DNA of 64,000 nt, taken from positions 1-64,000 of the forward strand of contig JAZNCE010000120.1 in NCBI GenBank assembly GCA_045587385.1. Reading direction: 5' to 3'. The notes under the pieces were generated by a model. That model worked only from the letters and a program-made list of their open reading frames with translations, did no database searches and was not told where the DNA came from. The first letter of the stretch is position 1. Every line of letters begins with the position of its first letter. The position numbers were made by a program, and so were the translations under genes. Below are positions 41,213 through 51,271 of the stretch, piece by piece. Origin of the DNA: SVQP01 sp045587385 (GTDB taxonomy: Bacteria > Bacillota > Clostridia > Oscillospirales > CAG-272).

Positions 41213-42709
41213 TCAGTCAAGTAGGCTTCTTTCAGAATAGAAAAGTTCTATTTCCTCAAGCTTTTGCTTTCCGTTTTCATTTCTTAAGTATTCATAAGGA
41301 TATTTGTCATTGAAAAATCTTTTGATGAACGGCTTGGAACCATCGGCAGGTACGTAATCCACCGCCTTTGTCACCGCGCCTGCACCGGCTGCAAATATCG
41401 AGTGAACCTCCTCCATCATGTAGATATTATAGAGTCCCTCGTTACCCTCGGTTGCAAGCCCGACGTTTTCGAAATTACCGACCGTGTTCTTTTGTCTGTA
41501 CATATAGTATGGCTTATATCCCTCATGCATCGCCTTGATCTGCGAGTAATCCACGCATTTGCCGGTGTCACCGCCACGGATATCGTAGACCTTAGCGTCT
41601 TTTTGCAAAATTTCAGCTGACTTTTTGACACAGAAGGTATGAACGGTGATATTCTCGGGCTTGAGTGCCAGAATGCGGTCAAAAGACGCAGCAAAGGTAG
41701 AGAATTTGTCACCGGGCAAGCCCGCAATCAAATCGGTATTGATAACCTTGAATCCCGCTTCTCTTGCAATTTCAAACGCGCGATAGAAGTCCTCGCTGTT
41801 GTGCGCTCTGCCAATTCCTTGCAGTACCTCGTCGCAAAGGATCTGCGGATTGACGCTGACGCGCGTTACACCGTACTGCTTGGCAACAGCAAACTTTTCA
41901 GCCGTGATAGTATCGGGTCTGCCGGATTCCAGAGTGTATTCCTCAAGCTTGTTCACATCGGTCGATTCTGCAATCACGGAAAGCAGCATGCGCAGTTGAT
42001 CCGCCTCCAGAATGGTGGGCGTTCCGCCACCGATATAAACCGTTTTGACGCAAAGCCCCATACGGTTGATGCAAGCGAATACGTCCTTGATCTCATCGCA
42101 CAGCTTTGCCAAATAATCGGGGATCAGCGAAAGCAGGCGTTTGGAGGTGTACGATACGAATGAGCAATATGCACATCTTGTCGGGCAAAACGGAATAGAT
42201 ACGTAAACGCTGCAATCCCTTTTGTCGGGCGTTGCGATCAATCTTGCCTCGTTAAGGGCTACGTCTGTTGCGAGCGCAGCCTTTTTGGGAATCACGAAAT
42301 ATTCACTTGACAGTATCTTTTTGATACGCGTTTTGCTGACACCCTTTTTAAGCAGGTCGGTTGCAACCTTAGAGGGGCGCACGCCCGTCAGCATCCCCCA
42401 AGAGGGACGGTATCCGCACACCTCGCCGCACACGACGAGTAAAGCGTCGCCCAAAGCGAGCTTGAGCAAGCGATCCTTGTCTATATCCTCGCGCCAAGCA
42501 TACACCTTTTGCGTGCTCGCCGTTTTAGTTCCCTGCGTCAACGTAGCATCCACCACGTATCCTTGATCATTCTCCTGCACGTGCAGATCCAGCACGGGAG
42601 TATCGGGAGCAATCTCCTGATCCTCGGAAAATTTCTCACCGGGATAGAATATCATGCACAAGGTCTGCACGTAGTATACGTTGACCTTGCCTTCAATGTT
42701 CAGTTTCAT
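41213..42709 (-). CDS. hemZ: Coproporphyrinogen dehydrogenase HemZ-like radical SAM protein
   Basis: This 498-residue protein has the radical-SAM motif CPTRCAYCSF (about residue 172) after an N-terminal domain of about 160 residues, as in HemZ. KTVYIGGGTPTIL and GRAHNSEDFYRAF are typical of the HemN/HemZ family. HemZ oxidises coproporphyrinogen III to protoporphyrinogen without oxygen. No other heme genes are in the window, so a different radical-SAM role in this organism is possible. Confidence 0.88.
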   Translation of the reverse strand: MKLNIEGKVNVYYVQTLCMIFYPGEKFSEDQEIAPDTPVLDLHVQENDQGYVVDATLTQGTKTASTQKVYAWREDIDKDRLLKLALGDALLVVCGEVCGYRPSWGMLTGVRPSKVATDLLKKGVSKTRIKKILSSEYFVIPKKAALATDVALNEARLIATPDKRDCSVYVSIPFCPTRCAYCSFVSYTSKRLLSLIPDYLAKLCDEIKDVFACINRMGLCVKTVYIGGGTPTILEADQLRMLLSVIAESTDVNKLEEYTLESGRPDTITAEKFAVAKQYGVTRVSVNPQILCDEVLQGIGRAHNSEDFYRAFEIAREAGFKVINTDLIAGLPGDKFSTFAASFDRILALKPENITVHTFCVKKSAEILQKDAKVYDIRGGDTGKCVDYSQIKAMHEGYKPYYMYRQKNTVGNFENVGLATEGNEGLYNIYMMEEVHSIFAAGAGAVTKAVDYVPADGSKPFIKRFFNDKYPYEYLRNENGKQKLEEIELFYSERSLLD

Positions 42710-42715
42710 AACAAT

Positions 42716-43177
42716 TTATCCTTTATTCTTTTTCAGAACTTGGCTGTCCATTACGATGGTGACAGGTCCCCAGTTGGTCAAGGAAACGTCCATATCAGCA
42801 CCGAAAATGCCGTGACCTACGTGGTGTACGTGAGGTTGCACCAACGAAATAAAGTATTCGTAAAGTCTGTTTGCTTCATCGGGTGCGGCAGATGCAAAGA
42901 AATCGGGTCTGTTGCCGTGTCTGTACTCTGCCAACAATGTAAATTGCGAAACAACCAGTATCTCGCCGTCAATATCCTTAACGGACAGGTTCATCTTGCC
43001 GTTTTCATCGCGGAAGATTCTATGCTTGACGATCTTTTCGGCAAGCAGCTTAGCATCCTCCTCCGTATCCTCCTTGGCAACGCCAAGCAGGATCATCAAA
43101 CCGTTTCCGCATTCGCCGACGACCTTACCGTCAACCTCAACTTTTGCACATTTCACTCTTTGCAATACTGCTTTCAT
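42716..43177 (-). CDS. dtd: D-aminoacyl-tRNA deacylase
   Basis: Dtd removes D-amino acids, and Gly, from mischarged tRNAs. Motifs are MKAVLQRV at the start, the SQFTLLAE block (family SQFTL), and the Gly-cis-Pro motif NWGPVT near the C-terminus. Length 153 is standard. Its start overlaps the rel stop by 4 nt. Confidence 0.96.
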   Translation of the reverse strand: MKAVLQRVKCAKVEVDGKVVGECGNGLMILLGVAKEDTEEDAKLLAEKIVKHRIFRDENGKMNLSVKDIDGEILVVSQFTLLAEYRHGNRPDFFASAAPDEANRLYEYFISLVQPHVHHVGHGIFGADMDVSLTNWGPVTIVMDSQVLKKNKG

Positions 43178-45402
43178 GACGAATACCCTCTTACAACGTC
43201 CACAACGCCCGCAAGCGACTTAAGTCTTGACATAATGGACTGATAATGATCTGTATTTTTACAGCTGACCTTAAGATTGATGATGCCCATACCGTTGGAC
43301 CTCTTTTGGGAATTGACCGACAAAATTGCAACGCGCATATCTGCAAGAGCCGTCGCAATATCTGCCAGCATACCAATTCTGTCCTCGGTGTGCAGCTGAA
43401 TAAACGCCTCGTACACACCAGCATTGCTGCCCTCGTTATGTCCGTGCTCCCATTCCGCCTTTACCCAGCGGTCCGCATACTCACTGTGATCGATAATGCT
43501 TGTCACGTTGGGACAATCATACTTATGGATCGAAATACCGTAACCCTTGGTAATAAAGCCGATCACGCGGTCACCCGGCAAGGGGTTGCAGCACTTGGCA
43601 AACTTAACCTGACATCCCGTTTCTCCATCCACGATAATGCCACTGTTGGAGCGCACGTTTTTGGTTCTTGCAGGCGAGGACACCATCTCGTCCTCGGTGA
43701 TCTCGGGCACGGGCTCTGCTTCTACGATCACATACTTGGAAGCCTCATCCTTGATCTTGTTTGCAATTTTAGTAATGGAAAGACCGCCGTATCCGATCTC
43801 ATTGTAAAGATCGTCTGCGCTGGCAAAGCCGATTCTCTGCGCAATAGCTGCGCAGATTTCGTTTCGCACGGTCTCCGAGACCTTGGACAAGGTCTTTTTG
43901 ATCTCTGCTTCAAACTGCGTCTTACCTTCAATGATGTTCTCATCACGCTTTTCGCGCTTGAACCACTGACGGATCTTTGCCTTTGCTTCACCGGTCTTGA
44001 CAATGGAGAGCCAGTCCTTGCTGGGTCCCTTAGACGCGGAGGTGGTCAACACTTCGACGATCTCACCGTTTTCCAGTACGCGGTCAATAGGGACGATACT
44101 GCCGTTGATCTTGGCACCGATCATACGGTTACCGACAGCAGAGTGGATCGCATACGCAAAATCGATCGCGGTTGCGCCCTGCGGCAAGGCAATGACGTCA
44201 CCCTTGGGGGTAAACACAAACACCTCGTCATGGAATATATCGGTCTTGAGCGCATGCATAAACTCGTCGGGATCACGCGCATCGTCTTCGGTTTCGATCA
44301 GACGTGCGATCCATTCCAGCTTTTTGTCCATATCCTCCTTGGAGGTTGCACCCGATTTATACTTCCAATGCGCTGCGATACCGTATTCCGCAATATGATG
44401 CATTTCCCAAGTACGGATCTGCACCTCAAACGGAATACCGGAACGTCCGATAACGGTCGTATGCAAGGAACGGTACATATTCGGCTTAGGCGTGGAAATA
44501 TAGTCCTTGAATCTGCCGGGCATGGAGTTGAACATCTCGTGAATAATACCAAGCACGGTATAACACTCCAGCTCCGTATCGACGATGATACGCATTGCAT
44601 AAAAGTCGTAGATCTCGTCAAAGGTCTTGCCCTGCGAGAACATCTTTTTATAGATACTGTATACAGTCTTGATTCTGCCCTCAAGCGTGTAGGAAATATG
44701 ATTTTCCTCCAGCTTTGCACCTACGGTCTGGCGAATATTTTCAATGAAATTCAAGCTTTGTCCGTATTTGCTTTCAATGCCGCCGCGCACTTCCTCGTAG
44801 CCGATCGGGTCAAGATAACGTACACCGAGATTTTCCAGCTCCTGCTTGATTTTTTGCATACCGAGTCTGTGTGCCAAAGGGGCATAGACCTGCATGGTTT
44901 CAAGCGCGGTGATTCTGCGCTTATGGTCAGGCTTGACTTCAAGCGTTCTCATGTTATGCAATCTATCGCACAGCTTGATAAAGATGACTCGTACGTCCTT
45001 GGACATGGCAAGCAGCATCTTACGTAGGTTTTCAATATGCGCCTCTTCCTTATCCTCAACCTGAAGAGCAACGATTTTGGTAAGACCGTCCACCAGTACG
45101 GCAACATCCTTGCCAAACAGCTTTTCAATCTCCTTGAGGTTGGTCTTTTCCGCGCAGTCCTCCACGGTATCGTGAAGAAGCGCAGCACAGATAGAGTCGG
45201 TATCAAGCTCCAGTCCGGCTACGATCTCCGCGACGGCAACCGGGTGAGATATATATTTTTCACCGCTGACGCGATACTGTCCTTCATGCAGATTGTCCGC
45301 GTATTCAAACGCTCGCGTGATCTTTTCCACATCATATTTTTTTCCGGTCGCCTTGAGAATATCAAGCAGCCTCGTAATATCAGTATGAACCGAATTTTGC
45401 AT
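43174..45402 (-). CDS. rel: Bifunctional (p)ppGpp synthetase/hydrolase Rel
   Basis: This stringent-response enzyme of about 742 residues has, in order: an HD hydrolase domain (YISHPVAVAEI, LLHDTVEDC), a synthetase domain (DFYAMRIIVDTE), a TGS domain (VFTPKGDVIALPQGATAIDFAYAIH), helical and zinc-finger regions, and a C-terminal ACT domain (RIGMLADIATALAD). The HD residues are intact, so hydrolysis is expected too. The start at 45402 follows GAGGAAA. It lies 17 nt after recJ and overlaps dtd, the usual Firmicutes order. Confidence 0.95.
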   Translation of the reverse strand: MQNSVHTDITRLLDILKATGKKYDVEKITRAFEYADNLHEGQYRVSGEKYISHPVAVAEIVAGLELDTDSICAALLHDTVEDCAEKTNLKEIEKLFGKDVAVLVDGLTKIVALQVEDKEEAHIENLRKMLLAMSKDVRVIFIKLCDRLHNMRTLEVKPDHKRRITALETMQVYAPLAHRLGMQKIKQELENLGVRYLDPIGYEEVRGGIESKYGQSLNFIENIRQTVGAKLEENHISYTLEGRIKTVYSIYKKMFSQGKTFDEIYDFYAMRIIVDTELECYTVLGIIHEMFNSMPGRFKDYISTPKPNMYRSLHTTVIGRSGIPFEVQIRTWEMHHIAEYGIAAHWKYKSGATSKEDMDKKLEWIARLIETEDDARDPDEFMHALKTDIFHDEVFVFTPKGDVIALPQGATAIDFAYAIHSAVGNRMIGAKINGSIVPIDRVLENGEIVEVLTTSASKGPSKDWLSIVKTGEAKAKIRQWFKREKRDENIIEGKTQFEAEIKKTLSKVSETVRNEICAAIAQRIGFASADDLYNEIGYGGLSITKIANKIKDEASKYVIVEAEPVPEITEDEMVSSPARTKNVRSNSGIIVDGETGCQVKFAKCCNPLPGDRVIGFITKGYGISIHKYDCPNVTSIIDHSEYADRWVKAEWEHGHNEGSNAGVYEAFIQLHTEDRIGMLADIATALADMRVAILSVNSQKRSNGMGIINLKVSCKNTDHYQSIMSRLKSLAGVVDVVRGYSS

Positions 45403-45419
45403 AAAATTTCCTCTTGAAG

Positions 45420-47609
45420 TTATTGACATTGCATACGCAGCTTTTTCAGTATCTCCGAATTTTCAATGTTGGTCTTAGCTACGTTACAGTATACGTCAAA
45501 AATGTACAGATTTTCTCCGGGCTCTTTCACACCGCAAAGATTGAGCTCCGAAAGAATAGCAATAATGAATTTTAACTTGATATAGTTGATTTGGAGAGCC
45601 GAGGTAAGATTCAGCGTGGAGAGCAGCGTCTTATGTGAAAAAGTATTATGGCCTATGCGGCATTCTCTGCGCAACAGCTTATATACCTCTGCGATATCGT
45701 CTCTGCCCGGCAATATGTTTTCTGCTGCGCTGAACATATCTCCCTCCAGGATCTGTTGATATCTTTCCCTTTCAAAACGGCACTTTTCAGCGTAATCGTC
45801 AGAAATACGCATATCCTTAACGATCAACTGCAGGCTTTTGACGTTCTGGTACTCGTTAATGCTGAGCTGGAACATCACGTCCACGCAATCCGAAACGCTG
45901 AAGGGACAGGTCGATGCGGGAGTTCCGAACCAAACAGCCTGCATCTGCAAACCATCCTTGGCAAGAATGATCTTACAATGCTTGCCTGCACCGAGCGGAA
46001 TGATCTTATAGACGGTCAGATTTCTGCAAACCAGCTCAGGCGTGGGATTGGCAACGCCAAAGGGTTCAAGCGCACAAAGCTCAGCCGCCAAGGGCATGGT
46101 AAGCTGCTGAACGTCCACCTCGCAGTCCGCCTCATATCGGATATCCAACGCATCGCTGTCAAGGTTTTCTCTTGCGTACTGATTAATTCTCTGTCGGAAC
46201 TCATCAATATTGCATCTTGCAATAGACAAGCCTGCAGCAAGCTCATGGCCGCCGTATCTGGTTAAAAGATCACTGCAATACGTCAAAGCGTCCACAAGGT
46301 TCATACCCTTGATGCTTCTGCCGGAGCCCTTGCCAACGTCGTCAAGACTTGCATAGCCTCGCGTTGCGCCGTCAAACGAGATCAGCACGGAGGGCAAGCC
46401 GTATTTTTCCGTAATTCTGGACGATACAATACCGATAATGCCCTGCTGCCAGGAATCATCCTCCAGTACGATCACTTTGTCGTTTTGGAAGTCATGCTGC
46501 TGTTCAATCGTTTTATACGCCTGCTCGGCAATGCGGTTTTCCTCGATCTGACGCTGCGTATTGATCTTGCAAAGCTCCTCGGCACGTTCTCTTGCCGCAT
46601 CGGGATCCTGCTCAAGCAGCAATTCAACCGCCTTGGTAGCACTGCTGATTCTGCCGGCTGCGTTGATTCTGGGCGCAATACCAAACCCTATAAAGCCCGA
46701 CGTGATCTTTTTTCTCTTGGGCGGCTGATCCTGTCTTGCGTTCGGATTATATGAAGACGCCTCAATTAAGGCATCCAAGCCGCATCTTTGCGTGTTTTGC
46801 ACCGCCTCAAGTCCGACGGACACAATATATCTGTTCTCATCAATGATCGGCATAACGTCTGCGATCGTACCGATTGCGGTCAGGTCCACGTAATCACGGC
46901 ACACAGCTTCAATTGCCTGTGCATCAGATTTGCCGCATTTGCGGTATTCATACATCTCATACGCGCAGATCAGCTTAAATACAACGCCTACACCCGCAAG
47001 CTCCTTAAAAGGATACGGGCAATCGGGTCTGTGCGGATTGACCACCGCACACGCGCAAGGCAACTCGGCACGGCATTCGTGATGGTCGGTAATGACCATG
47101 TCAATTCCCTTTTGTGCGGCAAATTCGACTTCACGGTCCGCAGTAATGCCGGTGTCGACCGTAACGATCAAGGTAACGCCATGATCCGCCAGCACCTCGA
47201 TCGCTGCATCGCACAATCCGTAACCCTCTTTATCTCTGCTGGGAATATAGTATACGATATCCGCGCCTTTGCTTTGCAGATAAAGGTAAATAGACGTAAC
47301 GGAAGTGACGCCGTCCACGTCATAGTCTCCGTAAATTGCAATCGTTTCGCCTTTTTCAATCGCCTTTGCAATTCTCTCGACAGCCTTATCCATATCCTTC
47401 ATCAAATAAGGGTCGTGCAAGGACGATACGTTTACGTTCATAAATGAATACGCCTTTTCGGGAGTATCGTATCCCCTGTTATAAAGCAGTCTGGCGGTGA
47501 TATGCGATACACCGACATGCTGTGCAATATGCGCAATTCTTTGATCGGTCTCGCCCTCGTCAGGCGTATACAAGACCGACCACACGCGCTCTCTTTTGAG
47601 TTCGTTCAT
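45420..47609 (-). CDS. recJ: Single-stranded-DNA-specific exonuclease RecJ
   Basis: RecJ degrades single-stranded DNA 5' to 3' in recombination and mismatch repair. DHH-superfamily motifs are IYGDYDVDGVTS (about residue 95), VTVDTG, ITDHHE (about 176) and GGHELAAGLS (DHHA1). The C-terminal OB domain is present, giving a full length of 729. It is the first gene of the long minus-strand run. A short ORF (MERNG) after GAGGAGA sits just before its start. Confidence 0.94.
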   Translation of the reverse strand: MNELKRERVWSVLYTPDEGETDQRIAHIAQHVGVSHITARLLYNRGYDTPEKAYSFMNVNVSSLHDPYLMKDMDKAVERIAKAIEKGETIAIYGDYDVDGVTSVTSIYLYLQSKGADIVYYIPSRDKEGYGLCDAAIEVLADHGVTLIVTVDTGITADREVEFAAQKGIDMVITDHHECRAELPCACAVVNPHRPDCPYPFKELAGVGVVFKLICAYEMYEYRKCGKSDAQAIEAVCRDYVDLTAIGTIADVMPIIDENRYIVSVGLEAVQNTQRCGLDALIEASSYNPNARQDQPPKRKKITSGFIGFGIAPRINAAGRISSATKAVELLLEQDPDAARERAEELCKINTQRQIEENRIAEQAYKTIEQQHDFQNDKVIVLEDDSWQQGIIGIVSSRITEKYGLPSVLISFDGATRGYASLDDVGKGSGRSIKGMNLVDALTYCSDLLTRYGGHELAAGLSIARCNIDEFRQRINQYARENLDSDALDIRYEADCEVDVQQLTMPLAAELCALEPFGVANPTPELVCRNLTVYKIIPLGAGKHCKIILAKDGLQMQAVWFGTPASTCPFSVSDCVDVMFQLSINEYQNVKSLQLIVKDMRISDDYAEKCRFERERYQQILEGDMFSAAENILPGRDDIAEVYKLLRRECRIGHNTFSHKTLLSTLNLTSALQINYIKLKFIIAILSELNLCGVKEPGENLYIFDVYCNVAKTNIENSEILKKLRMQCQ

Positions 47610-47740
47610 GATTAAAATCCTTCATCCGTTTCGTTCCATTTCTCCTCGGTCTCATCGGCACCGACAGAGCATGATAACAATTCTTTTTCAAAATTATTTT
47701 TTCTAAATTCTCAAAAATGTCAATATGCTAAAATATCATA

Positions 47741-49387
47741 TCAGTCGCGGAAAGGTGCTGTGCGCTTCATCACTGCAAGCGCTGTGTTCACGCCGTCCAC
47801 TGCCGCACTTGTGATGCCGCCGGCGTATCCTGCTCCTTCGCCGCAAGGATAAACGTAAGGAAAACCGATCGCATTTCTCTGCTCGGTTCGCGAAATGCGC
47901 ACGGGCGCACTCGTTCTGGTTTCCGCGCCGGTCAAAATCGCATCTTCTGCGGCAAACCCTTGGATCTTGGTATCAAAGATCTCCAACCCGTATCGAAGTG
48001 TGCGATTGACCGCTTCAGGAAAAATAGTTGCGAGGTCCGCCGTTTTGGTTTTGCCATTCATATAAGTGGGCATCACGCGAGAAGGCTCATGTGCACTTCT
48101 GCCATGCAAATAGTCTCCAACCGTCTGAATGGGTGCTGTAAAATCAGATCCGCCCAAAGCAAACGCTTTTGCCTCGAAGCTTCTTTGCAACGCGATTGCA
48201 CCTTCAACCAGGCTGCCATTAACCGCCTCATAATCCTCACAGCCCAGCGAAACCACCACGGCTGCATTGGAATTGCGCCCGTCTCTTGCACGATTACTCA
48301 TGCCGTTAACCACAAGTCCTCCCTGCTCTGACGCCGCAGCCATGACCTCTCCCCCCGGACACATGCAAAACGTGTACACACCGCGCTGCGTGCGCGTATC
48401 CGATAGTGCGTACTCTGCATGTCCAAGTGCAGGGTGTCCTGCAAAATCACCGTACAGTGCGCAATCGATATCCGAGGTCAAATGCTCAATTCTGACACCG
48501 ACAGATATCGGTTTGGCGACAAGCTCCATTTGCTTTTGCAGCAGCATTTGATAGGTATCGCGTGCACTATGCCCAACCGCAAGCACGATCGAACTGCACA
48601 AAATATCCCCTTGCGTGGTATGCGCCGTGACCAACCCGTCAGCGTTCTGATCAAAACCGTCAAGCTTGCAGCGGTACATCACTTTTCCCCCGAGTGTCTC
48701 AATGCTTTCAAGCATATGATCCACTACGGTACGAAGCATATCGGTACCAACGTGAGGCTTGGAAAGCAGCATGATATCCGCAGGTGCACCGTGCTCCACC
48801 ATGGTTTTGAGCACGTAGGTGCATTTGGGGTCATGAATGCGCGTCATGAGCTTACCATCCGAAAACGTGCCTGCTCCGCCCGCACCAAACTGTACGTTGG
48901 AATCCGTGTCGAGCTGTTGCGTCCTATAGAAATCAGACACGCTTTTTACACGATCCTTAACGCAATCTCCCCTGTCTATAATGATCGGACGATATCCGTT
49001 ACGTGCAAGCATGAGCGCCGCAAACAACCCGGCAGGTCCCATGCCAACCACCAAGGGCGGTGCGCTCAAAACAGCCTGTCCATATTCCGGCAGCAACGGC
49101 TCTGCTTGCAAAAGTCTGATCTTTTGCCGCTGCAGCAACGCTTGATTGGCAGGGTATGTGCCGTCGGCATGCACCGCCAGCACCGAATAAACAAACTGCA
49201 CGTTCGCACGGTCTCTTGCATCAACCGATCTTTTGAACAAGCTGAAGGTATATTGCCCCGGCTGCTGCCCAATCTTCTTTAATCTTTGCTTTGCTTTTGC
49301 AAAGACTTCCTGCTCCTGTGCGTCCAAAGGGACAGTGACCGATTCGATCACCATCCCTAAAGCGCATTCATACTTATGAGTTGCCAT
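47741..49387 (-). CDS. FAD-dependent oxidoreductase (COG2509-type dehydrogenase)
   Basis: This 548-residue protein has an N-terminal domain of about 105 residues, then the FAD-binding motif VVGMGPAGLFAALML. Gly-rich segments follow, such as FGAGGAGTFSDGKLMTRI. The C-terminus ends in CGEGAGYAGGITSAAVDGV, typical of this flavoprotein group. The reaction is not known for the family. It overlaps the end of cdaR by 14 nt, so it is in the cdaA-cdaR operon. Confidence 0.82.
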   Translation of the reverse strand: MATHKYECALGMVIESVTVPLDAQEQEVFAKAKQRLKKIGQQPGQYTFSLFKRSVDARDRANVQFVYSVLAVHADGTYPANQALLQRQKIRLLQAEPLLPEYGQAVLSAPPLVVGMGPAGLFAALMLARNGYRPIIIDRGDCVKDRVKSVSDFYRTQQLDTDSNVQFGAGGAGTFSDGKLMTRIHDPKCTYVLKTMVEHGAPADIMLLSKPHVGTDMLRTVVDHMLESIETLGGKVMYRCKLDGFDQNADGLVTAHTTQGDILCSSIVLAVGHSARDTYQMLLQKQMELVAKPISVGVRIEHLTSDIDCALYGDFAGHPALGHAEYALSDTRTQRGVYTFCMCPGGEVMAAASEQGGLVVNGMSNRARDGRNSNAAVVVSLGCEDYEAVNGSLVEGAIALQRSFEAKAFALGGSDFTAPIQTVGDYLHGRSAHEPSRVMPTYMNGKTKTADLATIFPEAVNRTLRYGLEIFDTKIQGFAAEDAILTGAETRTSAPVRISRTEQRNAIGFPYVYPCGEGAGYAGGITSAAVDGVNTALAVMKRTAPFRD

Positions 49388-50189
49388 TTTCCGTTCCGTT
49401 CACGGGGGCGGCATCCACAGGAGCAACGTTGACCATAACGGTAGGCAGCGTGTAACGAATTCCATCGATAGGATTGGAATTGTTAAACAGCTCTTCACCA
49501 TTCTCATCTAAGAAGCTGGCGCTTGCAACCGTCATTTGCTGTTGTCCTACGATACTCGGATCAAAATTCAAGAGATCCAATCTGATCTTAACGCTGTCGA
49601 TCTTGGATACCTCCTGTTCCGTACCGATGACCTTAAAGCTGATATTCTCCTCCACGAGTGCAAGGCTGTACTGAACGACGGTATCAACGTCATCCACTTT
49701 TTCCACCTTTTCCACGGTAGCAGGCAGCTCAACCGTGCAAGCAACCTCTTTGGAGACGTTTACCGTAACCACCGCAGGTGTAATATCATAGTCCTTGAGC
49801 TCTACCTTATCGCCATTCGCGCTTTCACCGACCAAATATGCTTTCACGGTAGCAACACCGTCAACAGCGGTTCGGATATCCACGGAAAGGCGTATGTTTT
49901 GTGCATCGATCTTGGCAAGCTCACGGTTTGTGCCACGAATGGAGATAGACGCAAACTGTGCGCTCAAGGAATCAAAATCGATCTCCGGATTGTTTTGGTT
50001 AAACTCGGTCAGGCTCGCATCGTCCACCACTACCGGGATCTGATTATAGGTTTTGGTAATGATATCGTCGTTTGTCGCCTGTGCGTAGAGCCAGATGCTG
50101 AACGCTACGATAAAGCACCCGATCAGCGCGGCAATGCTGATGCTCTTCTTTTCCTTGAAAGCGGGCGATGCAGTATTATTGTTTTTCAT
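49374..50189 (-). CDS. cdaR: YbbR-domain protein CdaR (regulator of CdaA)
   Basis: This 271-residue protein has one N-terminal membrane helix (about 17-36) and about two extracytoplasmic YbbR repeats (for example ISIRGTNRELAKIDAQNIRL and KVIGTEQEVSKIDSVKIRL). CdaR modulates the diadenylate cyclase CdaA. The start overlaps the cdaA stop by 4 nt. glmM, often third in this operon, is absent; an FAD oxidoreductase follows instead. Confidence 0.9.
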   Translation of the reverse strand: MKNNNTASPAFKEKKSISIAALIGCFIVAFSIWLYAQATNDDIITKTYNQIPVVVDDASLTEFNQNNPEIDFDSLSAQFASISIRGTNRELAKIDAQNIRLSVDIRTAVDGVATVKAYLVGESANGDKVELKDYDITPAVVTVNVSKEVACTVELPATVEKVEKVDDVDTVVQYSLALVEENISFKVIGTEQEVSKIDSVKIRLDLLNFDPSIVGQQQMTVASASFLDENGEELFNNSNPIDGIRYTLPTVMVNVAPVDAAPVNGTENGNS

Positions 50190-51115
50190 CTTACACCCTC
50201 CTCGCCGTTATCGTTGGTCTTGTCATCGGTATCAATGGAATCGGAAATTCTTGCACCATTCTGTGCTGCGGGCTTCTTTTTACGATACTCCATAAAGCTA
50301 TACAGCGCATCGTGTAGATTCTTATAATCATAGTTTCTGTAAAGAGATCCGCCAAAAGCAATGGAAATAATACCGTTCTCCTCGGAGACGATAATGACCA
50401 TAGCGTCACTGACCTCGGTAATGCCGACACCTGCGCGATGGCGCGTACCCAAATCGTGCACGACTTCCTCGTTATCCGAAAGAGGAAGCTTGCATGCGGC
50501 AGCCGCAATGCGGTCTCCTTCAATGATCACAGCACCGTCGTGCAAGGGAGCTTTATTGACGAAAATATTTCTCAAGAGCTTCTCAGATACCTTGGCATCC
50601 AATCTTTCTCCCTTGTCCATGTAATCCTGCAACTTGGTCGTACGCTGTACTACGATCAGCGCACCGTACCCTTCAGAAGAAAGCGAGCAAGCAGCAGACG
50701 CGATCTCAGCAGACACGTGCTCGATCTCCGCAGCCGTACCCATTCTTTCTCCGCTGCCGAAGCGACCGATGCGAAGCGAAGTGCTGCCCACGCGCTCAAG
50801 CGCATCACGCAGCTCGGGCTGGAAGATGATAACGACAGCCACCAAACCGACCGTCAGAAAATTATCCATGATCAATCCCAGCGCCTTCATGTCCAGTACG
50901 CTGCAGATCATAAATATGCCAAACAAAGCCGCAACGCCAATCAACAGCTTTCCGGCTCTGCGTCTTCTGACAAATCTGTATAAATAGTAAAGCAAGCCCG
51001 TTAACAGTAAAATATCCAGTAAGTCGATCACGGGATGCATGTTGTTGATCGGAAACAGAATAAAGTCCTCAATAAACGTGCGAAGTGCATTTAAAAGCTC
51101 CTGCCATTCGATCAT
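50186..51115 (-). CDS. cdaA: Membrane diadenylate cyclase CdaA
   Basis: This enzyme makes c-di-AMP from two ATP. Three N-terminal membrane helices (about residues 27-92) precede the DAC domain. The catalytic motifs LHDGAVII (DGA) and GTRHRAGVGITE (RHR) are intact. The C-terminal tail is charged. The ATG at 51115 is favoured over the GTG at 51124, which lies too close to the AGGCGG site. It heads the cdaA-cdaR-oxidoreductase operon. Confidence 0.95.
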   Translation of the reverse strand: MIEWQELLNALRTFIEDFILFPINNMHPVIDLLDILLLTGLLYYLYRFVRRRRAGKLLIGVAALFGIFMICSVLDMKALGLIMDNFLTVGLVAVVIIFQPELRDALERVGSTSLRIGRFGSGERMGTAAEIEHVSAEIASAACSLSSEGYGALIVVQRTTKLQDYMDKGERLDAKVSEKLLRNIFVNKAPLHDGAVIIEGDRIAAAACKLPLSDNEEVVHDLGTRHRAGVGITEVSDAMVIIVSEENGIISIAFGGSLYRNYDYKNLHDALYSFMEYRKKKPAAQNGARISDSIDTDDKTNDNGEEGVR

Positions 51116-51150
51116 TGAAGTCACCGCCTTTGCAATAAAATCCTTTTTAT

Positions 51151-51179
51151 ATTATATCACAACCGCTGCATAATTTCAA
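51151..51179 (-). promoter_or_regulatory. Promoter of the cdaA operon
   Basis: On the minus strand TTGAAA (51174-51179) and TATAAT (51151-51156) are 17 bp apart. Confidence 0.65.
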
Positions 51180-51221
51180 CACTATTTATAAAAAATTTAT
51201 ATATTTATATTATTTAAAATA

Positions 51222-51255
51222 ACACCCGAAAGCTCGCGAAAAAGCTTTCGGGTGT
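51222..51255 (-). terminator. Terminator after the DUF4091 lipoprotein gene
   Basis: ACACCCGAAAGCT and AGCTTTCGGGTGT form a 13-bp stem. On the minus strand it is followed by TATTTTAAATA. Confidence 0.8.
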
Positions 51256-51271
51256 CGGTTTTATGATTTGT

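Noticed and set aside
43246..45027. 593-codon antisense frame opposite rel
   Set aside because: It is a mirror of the rel coding sequence; the sense frame has all Rel domains.
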